DNA of 64,000 nucleotides from Lysobacteraceae bacterium (GTDB taxonomy: Bacteria > Pseudomonadota > Gammaproteobacteria > Xanthomonadales > Xanthomonadaceae): assembly GCA_016789405.1 (NCBI GenBank), contig JAEUPQ010000026.1:1-64000 (forward strand). Reading direction: 5' to 3'. The notes under the pieces are model-generated. The model saw only the letters and a list, made by a program, of their open reading frames with translations. It searched no databases and was not told the origin of the DNA. The translations under genes were made by a program, and so were the position numbers. Numbering within the stretch: position 1 is the first letter of the stretch; each line of letters starts with the position of its first letter. Positions 1-8,376 of this stretch are shown here, one piece after another.

Positions 1-101
1 CCGCCGCCGAGCCCCGGCCCGTGGCGCGGTTTGATGCCGGCCCGCCGGAACAGGGACAATACGCGCCCCCTGACAGCGCGCCTGTTCCTCCGGAGCCCCG
101 A

Positions 102-1277
102 ATGCCCATCGTCCGCATGACCGATCTCGACCTCGCCGGCAAGCGAGTGTTGATCCGCCAAGACCTCAACGTGCCCGTTTCCGACGGCAAGGTCACCTCC
201 GACCAGCGCATCGTCGCGTCGCTGCCCACGCTGAAGCTGGCGCTGGAAAAGGGCGCTGCGGTGATGGTGACGTCGCACCTCGGGCGTCCGAAGGAAGGCA
301 CGTGGACCGAAGCCGATTCGCTGGCGCCGGTGGCCGCGCGCCTTGGCGAACTGCTCGGCCGCGACGTGCCGCTGGTGAAGGACTGGGTCGACGGCGTCGA
401 CGTCGCACCGGGCCAGCTCGTGCTGCTCGAGAACTGCCGCATGAACGTCGGCGAAGGCAAGGACGACGAAGCGCTGTCGAAGAAATACGCCGCACTGTGC
501 GACGTGTTCGTGATGGATGCGTTCGGTACCGCGCATCGCGCGCAGGCATCCACGCATGGCGTCATCCGCTTCGCGGCGAAGGCCGCTGGCGGCCCGCTGC
601 TGATGGCCGAGCTCGATGCACTCGCGAAGGCGCTGGAACATCCGGCGCGCCCGCTGCTCGCCATCGTCGCCGGCAGCAAGGTCAGCACCAAGCTCGAACT
701 GCTGTCGTCGCTCGTGTCGAAGGTCGACCAGCTCATCGTCGGTGGCGGCATCGCCAACACCTTCATCGCCGCGATGGGCCACGGCGTCGGCAAGTCGCTG
801 GTCGAGAATGATCTGATCGACACCGCGAAGAAGATCATGGCCGATGCGAAGGCGCGTGGCGCGGAGATCCCGGTGCCGACCGACGTCGTCGTCGCTCCGG
901 CGTTCGCCGCCGATGCACCTGCGACCGTGAAGGCGGTCGATGCCGTGGATGCCGACGACATGATCCTCGACATCGGTCCGGACACCGCCGCGCGCTACGC
1001 CGAGCTCATCAAGGCTGCCGGCACGGTGGTGTGGAACGGTCCGGTCGGCGTGTTCGAGTTCGACGCCTTCGGCAAGGGGACGGAAACGCTGGCGCGCGCG
1101 ATCGCCACGAGCAAGGCGTTCTCGATCGCCGGTGGCGGCGACACGCTCGCAGCGGTGGACAAGTACGGCATCGAAGACGACGTGTCCTACATCTCCACCG
1201 GCGGCGGCGCCTTCCTCGAATTCCTCGAAGGCAAGACCTTGCCGGCGGTGGCGGCGCTGCAGGCGCGTTCGGCCTGA
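102..1277 (+). CDS. pgk: Phosphoglycerate kinase
   Basis: Cytoplasmic glycolytic enzyme that transfers phosphate from 1,3-bisphosphoglycerate to ADP. The 391-residue product is normal for the family. Visible family motifs are the N-terminal RQDLNVP substrate loop, SHLGRPKEG, the [11 protein letters not shown] hinge/catalytic segment and GGGDTLAAV near the nucleotide site. The frame is open further upstream to base 21, but [16 protein letters not shown] at 102 matches where the family begins, so the upstream codons are probably untranslated. Pyruvate kinase (5186) and class I aldolase (15956) lie on the same strand, so this is a loose glycolysis neighbourhood rather than one operon. Confidence 0.97.
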   Translation: MPIVRMTDLDLAGKRVLIRQDLNVPVSDGKVTSDQRIVASLPTLKLALEKGAAVMVTSHLGRPKEGTWTEADSLAPVAARLGELLGRDVPLVKDWVDGVDVAPGQLVLLENCRMNVGEGKDDEALSKKYAALCDVFVMDAFGTAHRAQASTHGVIRFAAKAAGGPLLMAELDALAKALEHPARPLLAIVAGSKVSTKLELLSSLVSKVDQLIVGGGIANTFIAAMGHGVGKSLVENDLIDTAKKIMADAKARGAEIPVPTDVVVAPAFAADAPATVKAVDAVDADDMILDIGPDTAARYAELIKAAGTVVWNGPVGVFEFDAFGKGTETLARAIATSKAFSIAGGGDTLAAVDKYGIEDDVSYISTGGGAFLEFLEGKTLPAVAALQARSA

Positions 1278-1305
1278 CCGTTTCGCGAACCTCTGGATGA
1301 ACAGG

Positions 1306-1348
1306 CGCGGCACGCAGATCCCGATCGTTCGTCGGGATGCGCGCCGCG
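1306..1348 (+). terminator. Stem-loop downstream of pgk
   Basis: An outer stem (CGCGGC at 1306-1311 with GCCGCG at 1343-1348) and an inner stem (ATCCCGA at 1318-1324 with TCGGGAT at 1332-1338) can form one interrupted hairpin 29 bases after the pgk stop. There is no real T-tract, so it may act as an mRNA 3' stabiliser or a weak terminator. Confidence 0.35.
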
Positions 1349-1422
1349 TCTCGCAACGCGCGACCTGAACTGGTTAGGCTTCCGGGGCGGCGATGTCGCC
1401 GTGCTTGCGAAGGAATGCAGTA

Positions 1423-1659
1423 ATGAAGAAGTCTGTCATTGCATCGCGTCGCGTGATGCTGATGTGTGCCCTGGCGGGTTCGATGCTGGTCTCCGGCGTG
1501 GCGATCGCGGATGGCTGCCTGCAAGGGACCTGGCATTATTTCGATGCCAACGGCCGTCTTGTCGGCGGCCAGACCGTCGGTTGCGGCGAACTCGACGGCA
1601 GTTGGGGCGCGGTCACCACCAACAAGACCTTCACCCAGGGCTGTGCCTCCGCGGATTGA
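1423..1659 (+). CDS. Small secreted protein, DUF6289-like
   Basis: A 78-residue protein with a signal peptide (MKKS then a hydrophobic stretch to about residue 29, likely cleaved after VAIA). The mature part has three cysteines (32, 54, 74) and the pattern YFDANGRLVGGQTVGC...SWG. This resembles the small DUF6289 proteins common in Xanthomonadaceae; that assignment is by pattern only. An AGGA element sits about eight bases before the ATG, which favours 1423 over the upstream in-frame ATG at 1393. A hairpin at 1691-1715 follows, so the gene is probably monocistronic. The function is unknown. Confidence 0.7.
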   Translation: MKKSVIASRRVMLMCALAGSMLVSGVAIADGCLQGTWHYFDANGRLVGGQTVGCGELDGSWGAVTTNKTFTQGCASAD

Positions 1660-2017
1660 TCCGCCATCCACGCAGTCGCATGCAGGTTCCGAAGGCCCGG
1701 CTTGTCCGGGCCTTCGCGCGTTCAGCATCGCCATCCATCGATCCGCGGTGGCTGCTCGCATGTATACGGTCCCCGGATGCCCTGCATCATGGCGCTTCGG
1801 CATGTGCAGGCCCGGGTCGCGGATCGCACGTTGATTGCTGCGCTGCGATTCTGATATCCCGTTCGACGCGCGGCAGCGTGTTTCGTGGGCGACATCTTCC
1901 ACCCCTCGCTCGTTCCCCGACGATCCAGCGCGCGCCGGATGTCCGGATATTCCCGAATGGGGGGGCGGCATGCGCAATCAAACAACTTCAACCAATGATC
2001 CACGGGAGAGTCGATCC
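1660..2017. other. Intergenic region before the first protease
   Basis: This 358-base stretch has no convincing gene. It holds the hairpin at 1691-1715 and the leader of the protease gene, with a GGGAG ribosome-binding site near 2004-2008. ORFs crossing it are alternate frames without homologous features. Confidence 0.6.
1691..1715 (+). terminator. Terminator-like hairpin after the small secreted gene
   Basis: GAAGGCCCGG (1691-1700) pairs perfectly with CCGGGCCTTC (1706-1715) around the loop CTTGT, 31 bases after the stop at 1659. The T-tract is poor. Confidence 0.55.
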
Positions 2018-2965
2018 ATGAAGTTCAAGTCGTTCGCAGCGATGTCCGCAGCCCTCGCATCCACGATCGTGATGGGCGCCGTCGTCGCCGCAGGACCCGG
2101 CAAGGCGACGCAGCTCGCATCCGCCAGGCCGGGCGCGCAGGCATCGCACAAATCCAGCGGCAACTGGCTGCGCGACCAGGTCGTGCTCCGCCAGATGCAG
2201 ATGACGCTGAAGCATTCGGGCCGCCCCATGAGCGCGGCCGAAGCCGATCGCCTCCTCAATGCCAGGATCATCGGTGGCACCGTGGCCGGCGCTGGCGACA
2301 ATCCGTTCCAGGTCGCGCTGCTCAGCCGCAGCATCGCCAACAACTTCGATGCGCAGTTCTGCGGCGGCTCGCTGGTCAAGGCGAATGTCGTGGTCACGGC
2401 CGCGCACTGCGTGCAGGGGGCGACCGCTGGCCAGATCGACATCCTCGCCGGCACGCGCAGCCTGAGCAGCGGCGGCACCCGCCATGCGGTGTCCAGCATC
2501 AGCATCCATCCGAGCTACAACAACAGCACGCTCGATTACGACGTGGCGGTGCTGACGCTGGCGACATCGGCCAGCGGCCTGCCGCTCGCCACGGTGATCG
2601 GTACGACAGACGTTGCGGACGGCACGAACCTGCTGGTCACCGGCTGGGGCAACACCAGCATCTCCGGCACCAGCTATCCGACCGAACTGCGCAAGGCCAT
2701 CACGCCGCGCATCTCGACCAGCGTCTGCAACGGCAACAAGGTCTACCGCGGCGCGATCACCGACCGCATGTTCTGCGCGGGCTACCTGGCTGGTGGCATC
2801 GACAGCTGCCAGGGCGACTCCGGTGGCCCGATCGCCCAGGGCAATACCCTCGTTGGCGTAGTCAGCTGGGGTCGCGGCTGCGCCGGCAAGAACAAGCCGG
2901 GCGTGTACACCCGCCTCGCCAACGGCACGCTCAACAGCTACGTCCGCGCACGCGCCGGCCTGTAA
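2018..2965 (+). CDS. Secreted trypsin-like serine protease (S1), copy 1
   Basis: The 315-residue product has a signal peptide (to about residue 25), a propeptide of about 58 residues and a chymotrypsin-fold domain starting at IIGG (84-87) after Arg83, the expected activation site. The catalytic triad is visible as His130 in TAAHC, Asp175 in DYDVAV and Ser268 in GDSGG. Asp262, six residues before the serine, predicts trypsin-like cleavage after Lys/Arg. Cysteines pair as in trypsins (115/131, 237/253, 264/288). The start is placed at 2018, ten bases after GGGAG, rather than at the upstream ATG at 1970. It is a tandem paralogue of the next gene. Likely an extracellular digestive protease. Confidence 0.93.
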   Translation: MKFKSFAAMSAALASTIVMGAVVAAGPGKATQLASARPGAQASHKSSGNWLRDQVVLRQMQMTLKHSGRPMSAAEADRLLNARIIGGTVAGAGDNPFQVALLSRSIANNFDAQFCGGSLVKANVVVTAAHCVQGATAGQIDILAGTRSLSSGGTRHAVSSISIHPSYNNSTLDYDVAVLTLATSASGLPLATVIGTTDVADGTNLLVTGWGNTSISGTSYPTELRKAITPRISTSVCNGNKVYRGAITDRMFCAGYLAGGIDSCQGDSGGPIAQGNTLVGVVSWGRGCAGKNKPGVYTRLANGTLNSYVRARAGL

Positions 2966-3020
2966 TCCGACGCCAGCGCAGCGACATTGCAGCCGCCGGA
3001 AGGCGGGCTGCGCAACACGG

Positions 3021-3040
3021 GCCCCCGCTTCGGCGGGGGC
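3021..3040 (+). terminator. Terminator hairpin with UUCG tetraloop
   Basis: GCCCCCGC (3021-3028) and GCGGGGGC (3033-3040) flank TTCG, a very stable C(UUCG)G tetraloop. CCTTTCATT follows. It lies 55 bases after the first protease gene. Confidence 0.7.
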
Positions 3041-3324
3041 CTTTCATTGGTGTGAAAGTTTCGTTTGGCCTGCTGGCCGTTCGTCGGCGCGTGCGCCGGC
3101 CGGCGCTGGCAACTGCGACGGACGTCATGCGGTGCAGCGATTTCCGATCACCTGCGATTGACGCTGCCGAACGTCCGGTGCTAAGACCGAACAGCCTCGC
3201 GACATGGAACGTGCGGCAGGACGGGCGCAGGGACGCGGTTGGCCGACATGACACCCCTGTTCCGATTCCATCTGCTCCCCGGCGCTCCGACGCGCGTTCC
3301 GCGCAGGCAACCGCGACATCCATG

Positions 3325-3346
3325 CCCCGCGTCCCCCGACGCGGGG
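3325..3346 (+). promoter_or_regulatory. Leader hairpin upstream of protease copy 2
   Basis: CCCCGCGTC (3325-3333) pairs with GACGCGGGG (3338-3346) around CCCC, ending 37 bases before the ATG. Without a T-run, and just ahead of the AGGGAG ribosome-binding site (3371-3376), it is more likely a 5' leader structure than a terminator. Its role is inferred. Confidence 0.35.
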
Positions 3347-3383
3347 GTGGTGTCGTCCTCCAGGGACGCCAGGGAGTACAGAC

Positions 3384-4316
3384 ATGCGCCAGACGAGTTC
3401 ATTCCATTCGACTTCGCGTCGCCGCGGCCTGCGCCGCGGACTGATCGCGAGCGGTTTCATCGCAGCCATCGCCATGCAGGCACCGGCCATGGCGCAACAG
3501 GTCAGGGGCAACTGGATGCGCGACTACGTGCAGATCCGCGTGGCCGCGAAGAATTTCGATGCCGGTGCGACGACCCCGGCGCAGATCGACCGATTGCTGT
3601 CCCGTCCCGTGTTCAACGCGCGCATCGTCGGCGGCACCGTTGCCGGCGCTGCGGACAATCCCTTCCAGGTGGCTCTGCTCAACAAGAGCGTCGCGAACAA
3701 TTTCGACGCACAGTTCTGTGGCGGAACGCTGGTGAAGGCGAACGTGGTCGTCACGGCCGCGCATTGCAGCGATTTCGTCACGGCGGGGCAGGTGCAGGTG
3801 CTCACCGGAACGCGCAACCTCGACGGCACCGGCGTGCGCCGCAACGTCACCCGCATCGCGATCCATCCGAGCTGGAATTCCGGTACGTTCGATTACGACG
3901 TCGCGGTGTGGACCTTGTCTTCGTCCACGAGCGGCATTCCATTCGCGTCCCTGGCCAGTGCCGATCCGGCGGTCGGCACGAACCTGCTCGTGACCGGCTG
4001 GGGTGCGCTCAGTGAGGGCGGCAGCTTCCCGATCAACCTGCGCAAGGTGACCGTGCCGCTCGCCAGCCGCACCAACTGCAACGACACCAATTCCTACAAT
4101 GGCCAGATCACTGCGCGCATGCTCTGCGCCGGTTTCGACGCGGGCGGCAAGGACAGCTGCCAGGGGGACTCCGGCGGGCCCCTGGCGCGAGGCAGCGTGC
4201 TCACCGGTATCGTCAGCTGGGGAACCGGCTGCGCACGTCGGAACAAGTTCGGGATCTACACCCGGGTGTCCAACAGCTCGGTGCGCAACTTCATCGTGAG
4301 CCAGGCAGGCCTCTGA
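3384..4316 (+). CDS. Secreted trypsin-like serine protease (S1), copy 2
   Basis: A 310-residue paralogue of the preceding protease. It has a long basic signal peptide (SRRRGLRRG, then a hydrophobic core ending at AMA, residue 37), a short propeptide and a mature domain from IVGG (81-84) after Arg80. The triad is His127, Asp172 and Ser263, with Asp257 at the S1 pocket predicting trypsin-like specificity. Long stretches match copy 1 almost exactly, such as NNFDAQFCGG and VKANVVVTAAHC, while surface loops differ, as expected for a divergent tandem duplication. AGGGAG lies seven bases before the ATG. A strong GC hairpin follows at 4343-4364. Confidence 0.93.
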   Translation: MRQTSSFHSTSRRRGLRRGLIASGFIAAIAMQAPAMAQQVRGNWMRDYVQIRVAAKNFDAGATTPAQIDRLLSRPVFNARIVGGTVAGAADNPFQVALLNKSVANNFDAQFCGGTLVKANVVVTAAHCSDFVTAGQVQVLTGTRNLDGTGVRRNVTRIAIHPSWNSGTFDYDVAVWTLSSSTSGIPFASLASADPAVGTNLLVTGWGALSEGGSFPINLRKVTVPLASRTNCNDTNSYNGQITARMLCAGFDAGGKDSCQGDSGGPLARGSVLTGIVSWGTGCARRNKFGIYTRVSNSSVRNFIVSQAGL

Positions 4317-4342
4317 GGCTGCAGCCGGGCCGCAGTTGTGGA

Positions 4343-4364
4343 GCCCCCCGCCCAGGCGGGGGGC
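4343..4364 (+). terminator. Terminator-like GC hairpin after protease copy 2
   Basis: GCCCCCCGCC (4343-4352) and GGCGGGGGGC (4355-4364) form a ten-base inverted repeat, followed by TTGCGCTT. It ends 37 bases before the GTG of the next gene. Confidence 0.6.
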
Positions 4365-4401
4365 TTGCGCTTCCGGCGCGCGGTCGGCATCGTGCCGCCG
4401 C

Positions 4402-5055
4402 GTGAGCACACTCTTTTTCGACCTCGACGGCACCCTCATCGATTCGGCAGTCGGCATCACCCGCTGCGTCGCCCATGCGCTCGACGGCATGGGCCATCCG
4501 GGGCTGCCCGACGCCGAGCTGCGACGCTGGATCGGCCCCGCGCTGCGCACCAGCTTCGGCACCCTGTTCGATCGTCCCGAGGACGTCGAGCGTGCGGTCG
4601 AACTGTACCGCGAGCGCTACGACGTGATCGGCTGGACCGAGCACGAGGTGTACGCCGGGATTGGCACTGCGGTCACGACGCTCCATGCCGCTGGTCATCG
4701 GCTCGCGGTGGTGACCGCCAAGAACGAGCCGCACGCGCGACGCATCGTCTCGACCCTGCCGTTCGGTCACTGCTTCGACGATGTCATCGGCGCCACGATC
4801 GACGGCAGCCTGAGCCACAAGCCGGAGCTCATCGCGGAAGCGTTGCGCAGGTTCGATCTGCCTGCGACGGACTGCACGATGATCGGTGACCGCCACCTCG
4901 ACATCGACGGCGCGCGCCATCACGGCATGCGCGGCATCGGCGTGCTCTGGGGATTCGGTGACGAGGACGAACTGCGCAATGCGGGCGCGTATGCGCTCGC
5001 GCACGAGCCGCAGGCATTGATCGGTCTGTCATCCGGGATTCGTCCCGAGCATTGA
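4402..5055 (+). CDS. HAD-superfamily phosphatase (phosphoglycolate phosphatase-like)
   Basis: A 217-residue subfamily IA haloacid-dehalogenase-type hydrolase. The nucleophile motif FDLDGTL gives Asp7 and Asp9, VVTAKNEPHARR supplies motifs II/III, and MIGDRHLDIDGARHHGM is the metal-binding motif IV. The cap-domain sequence (WIGPALRTSF) resembles Gph-like enzymes and 5'-nucleotidase-like relatives, so the substrate is uncertain. The GTG at 4402 was chosen because it lies directly before STLFFDLDGT; the open frame upstream runs through the terminator hairpin of the previous gene. Confidence 0.85.
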   Translation: MSTLFFDLDGTLIDSAVGITRCVAHALDGMGHPGLPDAELRRWIGPALRTSFGTLFDRPEDVERAVELYRERYDVIGWTEHEVYAGIGTAVTTLHAAGHRLAVVTAKNEPHARRIVSTLPFGHCFDDVIGATIDGSLSHKPELIAEALRRFDLPATDCTMIGDRHLDIDGARHHGMRGIGVLWGFGDEDELRNAGAYALAHEPQALIGLSSGIRPEH

Positions 5056-5066
5056 CCGGACGCATT

Positions 5067-5090
5067 GCGCATGTCCTTCGGGACATGCGC
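5067..5090 (+). terminator. Perfect hairpin with UUCG tetraloop between the HAD gene and pyk
   Basis: GCGCATGTCC (5067-5076) and GGACATGCGC (5081-5090) enclose TTCG. It sits 11 bases after the HAD stop. There is no T-tract, and GGGACATG is repeated directly afterwards (5091-5098). It could be a weak terminator, or an mRNA element in the pyk leader. Confidence 0.5.
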
Positions 5091-5185
5091 GGGACATGTA
5101 CGCCGATTGCGAGGATGACGACGTATCCATCGCGAAAAGCGCCATCGGCCGTGGTAGGTTTGGGCGATCCGACGAGAGCCCGATG

Positions 5186-6652
5186 ATGACCGAACAGCGC
5201 CGCCGCACGAAGATCCTTGCCACCCTTGGACCCGCCACTGACGCCCCCGGCGTGCTCGACGCGCTGCTGCGCGCGGGCGTTGACGTGGTCCGCCTGAATT
5301 TCTCGCACGGCGATCCGTCCGGCCAGGTCGCGCGCGCCGAAGCGGTGCGTGCCGCGGCCGCGCGCGTCGGCTGCGAAGTCGGCATCCTCGCCGACCTGCC
5401 GGGCCCGAAGATCCGCATCGAGAAGTTCGCGAACGACAAGGTGAAGTTGCGCACCGGCGAACGCTTCGACCTGCTTGCGTCCGCGGATGCGCCGCCGGGC
5501 GACGAGACCCAGGTCGGCGTGAGCTACCTCGGTCTGCCCGGAGATGTCGTGCCCGGCGACGTGCTGCTGCTCGACGATGGCGTGGTGCAGTTGCAGGTCA
5601 CCGCGGTCGAAGGGCCGCGCATCATCACCACCGTGCTCAACGACAGTGAGCTTTCCAACCGCAAGGGCCTCAACAAGCTCGGCGGCGGCCTGTCGCTCGG
5701 TGCGATCACCGAGCGCGATCGCGAACTGATCCATGTCGCTGCGGAACTCGGCGCCGACTTCATCGCGGTGAGCTTCTGCCGCAACGCCGAGGACATGAAC
5801 GAAGCGCGTCGCGTCGCGCGCGCCGCCGGCAGCGATGCCGCGCTGGTCGCGAAGGTCGAGCGTGCCGAAGCGATCGAGAACCTCGTCGAGATCGTCGACG
5901 CCAGCGACGTGGTGATGGTCGCGCGCGGCGACCTCGGCGTGGAAATCGGTGACGCCGAACTGCCAGGCCTGCAGAAGAAGATCATCCGCACCTCGCTGGA
6001 GCGCAACAAGGTCGTCATCACCGCGACGCAGATGCTGCAGTCGATGGTCAGCAGCCCGATCCCGACACGCGCCGAAGTGCTGGACGTGGCGAACGCGGTG
6101 ATCGACGGTACCGACGCGGTGATGCTGTCGCAGGAAAGCGCCGCGGGTGCATATCCGGTGAAGGCGGTCGAGGCGATGGCGCGCATCTGCCTGGGCGCCG
6201 AGCGCCAGTTCGAGCACGACACCGACTTCGAGGCCGCGCCGCGCAACCTCGAGCGTGCCGACCAGGCCATCGCGATGGCGTCGATGTTCCTCACCGAGCA
6301 CATCGGCGTGGGCGCGATCGTCGCGATGACCGAATCCGGCGGCACCGCGCGCTTCCTGTCGCGTTTCCGCGGCCGCGCACCGATCTTCGCCTTCGCCCGC
6401 CACGGCAGTGCGCGCCGGCGCATGGCGCTGATGCGCGACGTGTTCCCGATGGACTACGACAGTCGTGGCCAGACGCCGCGCCAGGCCGCGCGCGGCAGCA
6501 TCGCCGCGCTCGTGCAGGCGGGCCTGCTCGGCACTGGCGACCGCGTGATCTTCACCAGCGGCGAGCACATGGAAACCCACGGCGCGACCAATACCCTGCG
6601 TCTGCTGGAAGTGGGCGAGGACGGCAAGGCCGAGGGGCTGGGCGAACTGTAG
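5186..6652 (+). CDS. pyk: Pyruvate kinase
   Basis: Final glycolytic step, phosphoenolpyruvate plus ADP to pyruvate plus ATP, in the cytoplasm. The 488-residue product has the full family signature: RRTKILATLGPATD at the N-terminus, VVRLNFSHG, ADLPGPKIRI, the MVARGDLGVEI active-site segment, ATQMLQSM and DGTDAVMLSQESA, then the C-terminal allosteric domain. The frame is open to 5096, but homologous sequence begins here. ATG codons at 5183 and 5186 are both possible, and GAGAG at 5174-5178 is better spaced for 5186. Confidence 0.96.
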   Translation: MTEQRRRTKILATLGPATDAPGVLDALLRAGVDVVRLNFSHGDPSGQVARAEAVRAAAARVGCEVGILADLPGPKIRIEKFANDKVKLRTGERFDLLASADAPPGDETQVGVSYLGLPGDVVPGDVLLLDDGVVQLQVTAVEGPRIITTVLNDSELSNRKGLNKLGGGLSLGAITERDRELIHVAAELGADFIAVSFCRNAEDMNEARRVARAAGSDAALVAKVERAEAIENLVEIVDASDVVMVARGDLGVEIGDAELPGLQKKIIRTSLERNKVVITATQMLQSMVSSPIPTRAEVLDVANAVIDGTDAVMLSQESAAGAYPVKAVEAMARICLGAERQFEHDTDFEAAPRNLERADQAIAMASMFLTEHIGVGAIVAMTESGGTARFLSRFRGRAPIFAFARHGSARRRMALMRDVFPMDYDSRGQTPRQAARGSIAALVQAGLLGTGDRVIFTSGEHMETHGATNTLRLLEVGEDGKAEGLGEL

Positions 6653-6731
6653 GGCCGGATTCGACACGGGATCCGGAACGATCATTCGACAATGACATCC
6701 GTGCGGTGTCTCCGCGCGAGGGGATGCGGAG

Positions 6732-8297
6732 ATGCCGAGCATGCATGGAACACGGGTGGGGCTTGCTGTCGTCGTCGGCATGATGATGGCGATGTCGGCG
6801 ATGGGTGCGAACGCGAGCCAGCCCATTGAGCGTGGCATCAGCTACGAAGACGCTGCCAGGGCGAGTTTCCCCGAGCTGCTCGAATTCCTCGCATTGCCCA
6901 ACGATGCGATCGCACCTGCGGACATCCGTGCGAATGTCGCGTGGCTTGAACGCGCCTTCGCGAAGCGCGGATTCACCACGAAGCAACTGCCAAACGACGG
7001 CAAGCCGCTGCTCTTCGCCGAGTACGGCAAGCCGATGCCGGGTCGGAAAACCTTGCTGTTCTACATGCATTTCGACGGTCAGCCGGTCCTGCCCGAACAG
7101 TGGGCGCAACCGAGTCCGTGGCAGCCGGTGGTGAAGAAACGCAACGCGGCGGGCGCGTGGGAAATCGTCCCGACGACGCGACTGCAGGACACGCCGCTCG
7201 ATCCGGAATTGCGCGTCTTCGCGCGCTCGGCGTCCGACGACAAGGGCCCGATCATGATGCTGCTGGCGGCCTTCGACACCTTGCGTTCGGCAGACGCCGA
7301 GCCGAGGAATCACATCAAGGTCATCCTCGACAGCGAGGAAGAAAAGGGTTCGCCCGGACTCGGCGCTGTCGCGAAGGCGCACGCAGACCTGCTGCGCTCC
7401 GACGGCCTGCTGATCTTCGATGGCCCGCGCCATGCCAGTGGCCGCCCGACGCTGGCGTTCGGCAATCGCGGCAACGCGCTGGCGACGCTGACCGTGTACG
7501 GCCCGCGCAATCCGCTGCACAGCGGCCACTACGGCAATTACGCGCCGAATCCGGCGCAGCGCCTCGCTGCCTTGCTGGCATCGATGAAGGACGATGATGG
7601 TCGGGTGACGATCGACGGTTACTACGATCGTGTCGTGCTCAGCGATGGGGAGCGCGCGATCCTGGCCGAGGTCGGCGACGACGAGGCTGCGATCCGCAAG
7701 CGCATCGGCATCGCCCGCGCCGAGGGCGTGGCGCCGAACTATCAGGAGGCGATGCAGTATCCGTCGCTCACGATTCGCGGCCTGCAGTCGGCCGTGGTGG
7801 GCGAGAAGGGCGCGAACATCGTGCCGCACAAGGCCGTGGCCGAACTCGATCTGAGGACTACGCCGGAAGCGGGTCCGGACCATCTGTTCGGATTGCTGCA
7901 GGCGCATGTGCGCAAGCAGGGCTGGCACCTGGTCGATGGCGAGCCGACGGAGGTCGATCGCGCCACGTACGATCGCATAGCTTCGCTGACTTATGAAGGC
8001 GGCGGCGGCGACGCCGCGCGCACGCCGATGGATGCACCGATCGGCGCCTGGGCGTACACGGTCCTGGGGCGCTCCTTCGGCGACGCGCCCGACATGCAGC
8101 CGGTGCGCATCCGCATGATGGGCGGCTCGTTGCCTACCGATGAGCTGGTGAGTGCGCTGAAGGTGCCGTTCGTGATCGTTCCGCTGGTCAACGGCGACAA
8201 CAACCAGCACAGCTTCGACGAGAACCTGCGTGTCGGAAATTACGTCGATGGCGTCAAGACCATCGTCTTGTTGACGATGACGCTGATTGACAGGTGA
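6732..8297 (+). CDS. Periplasmic M20-family metallopeptidase
   Basis: A 521-residue zinc peptidase with an N-terminal signal sequence (hydrophobic residues 9-25, likely cut near ANA). Metal-ligand motifs of the M20 carboxypeptidase/dipeptidase family are visible: YMHFDGQP (His113, Asp115), SASDDKGP (bridging Asp169 or 170), SEEEKGSPG (catalytic Glu and ligand, 202-203) and a C-terminal QHSFDEN histidine. The inserted dimerisation domain carries HSGHYGNYAPNP. The DDKGP form is most like CNDP-type dipeptidases. It probably degrades peptides in the periplasm and fits a proteolytic lifestyle with the upstream secreted proteases. It converges on the transglutaminase gene across a shared hairpin. 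Confidence 0.9.
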   Translation: MPSMHGTRVGLAVVVGMMMAMSAMGANASQPIERGISYEDAARASFPELLEFLALPNDAIAPADIRANVAWLERAFAKRGFTTKQLPNDGKPLLFAEYGKPMPGRKTLLFYMHFDGQPVLPEQWAQPSPWQPVVKKRNAAGAWEIVPTTRLQDTPLDPELRVFARSASDDKGPIMMLLAAFDTLRSADAEPRNHIKVILDSEEEKGSPGLGAVAKAHADLLRSDGLLIFDGPRHASGRPTLAFGNRGNALATLTVYGPRNPLHSGHYGNYAPNPAQRLAALLASMKDDDGRVTIDGYYDRVVLSDGERAILAEVGDDEAAIRKRIGIARAEGVAPNYQEAMQYPSLTIRGLQSAVVGEKGANIVPHKAVAELDLRTTPEAGPDHLFGLLQAHVRKQGWHLVDGEPTEVDRATYDRIASLTYEGGGGDAARTPMDAPIGAWAYTVLGRSFGDAPDMQPVRIRMMGGSLPTDELVSALKVPFVIVPLVNGDNNQHSFDENLRVGNYVDGVKTIVLLTMTLIDR

Positions 8298-8316
8298 ACG
8301 TCTCGATTCCGGAGAA

Positions 8317-8340
8317 GCGCCCCGGCAGAAGCCGGGGCGC
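8317..8340. terminator. Bidirectional terminator between convergent genes
   Basis: GCGCCCCGGC (8317-8326) pairs perfectly with GCCGGGGCGC (8331-8340) around AGAA. On the minus strand it is followed by TTCTCC. It lies between the M20 peptidase stop (8297) and the transglutaminase stop (8377) and could serve both. Confidence 0.7.
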
Positions 8341-8376
8341 TGACGAGCATGTCGCTGTCGTGCACTGTGCGTCCGA

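Larger units (their letters stand above)
2966..3383. other. Intergenic region between the two proteases
   Basis: This 418-base stretch contains no supported gene. It holds a terminator hairpin at 3021-3040 and a second hairpin at 3325-3346 in the leader of the next protease. Separate terminator and leader elements suggest that the two protease genes are transcribed independently. Confidence 0.6.

Noticed and set aside
1009-1977. 322-codon minus-strand frame across the pgk end and the small secreted gene
   Set aside because: Overlaps two supported genes and shows no motif, signal or ribosome-binding site.
4829-6838. 669-codon open frame antisense to pyruvate kinase
   Set aside because: Low-complexity HRDR-type translation typical of an antisense shadow; pyk is unambiguous.
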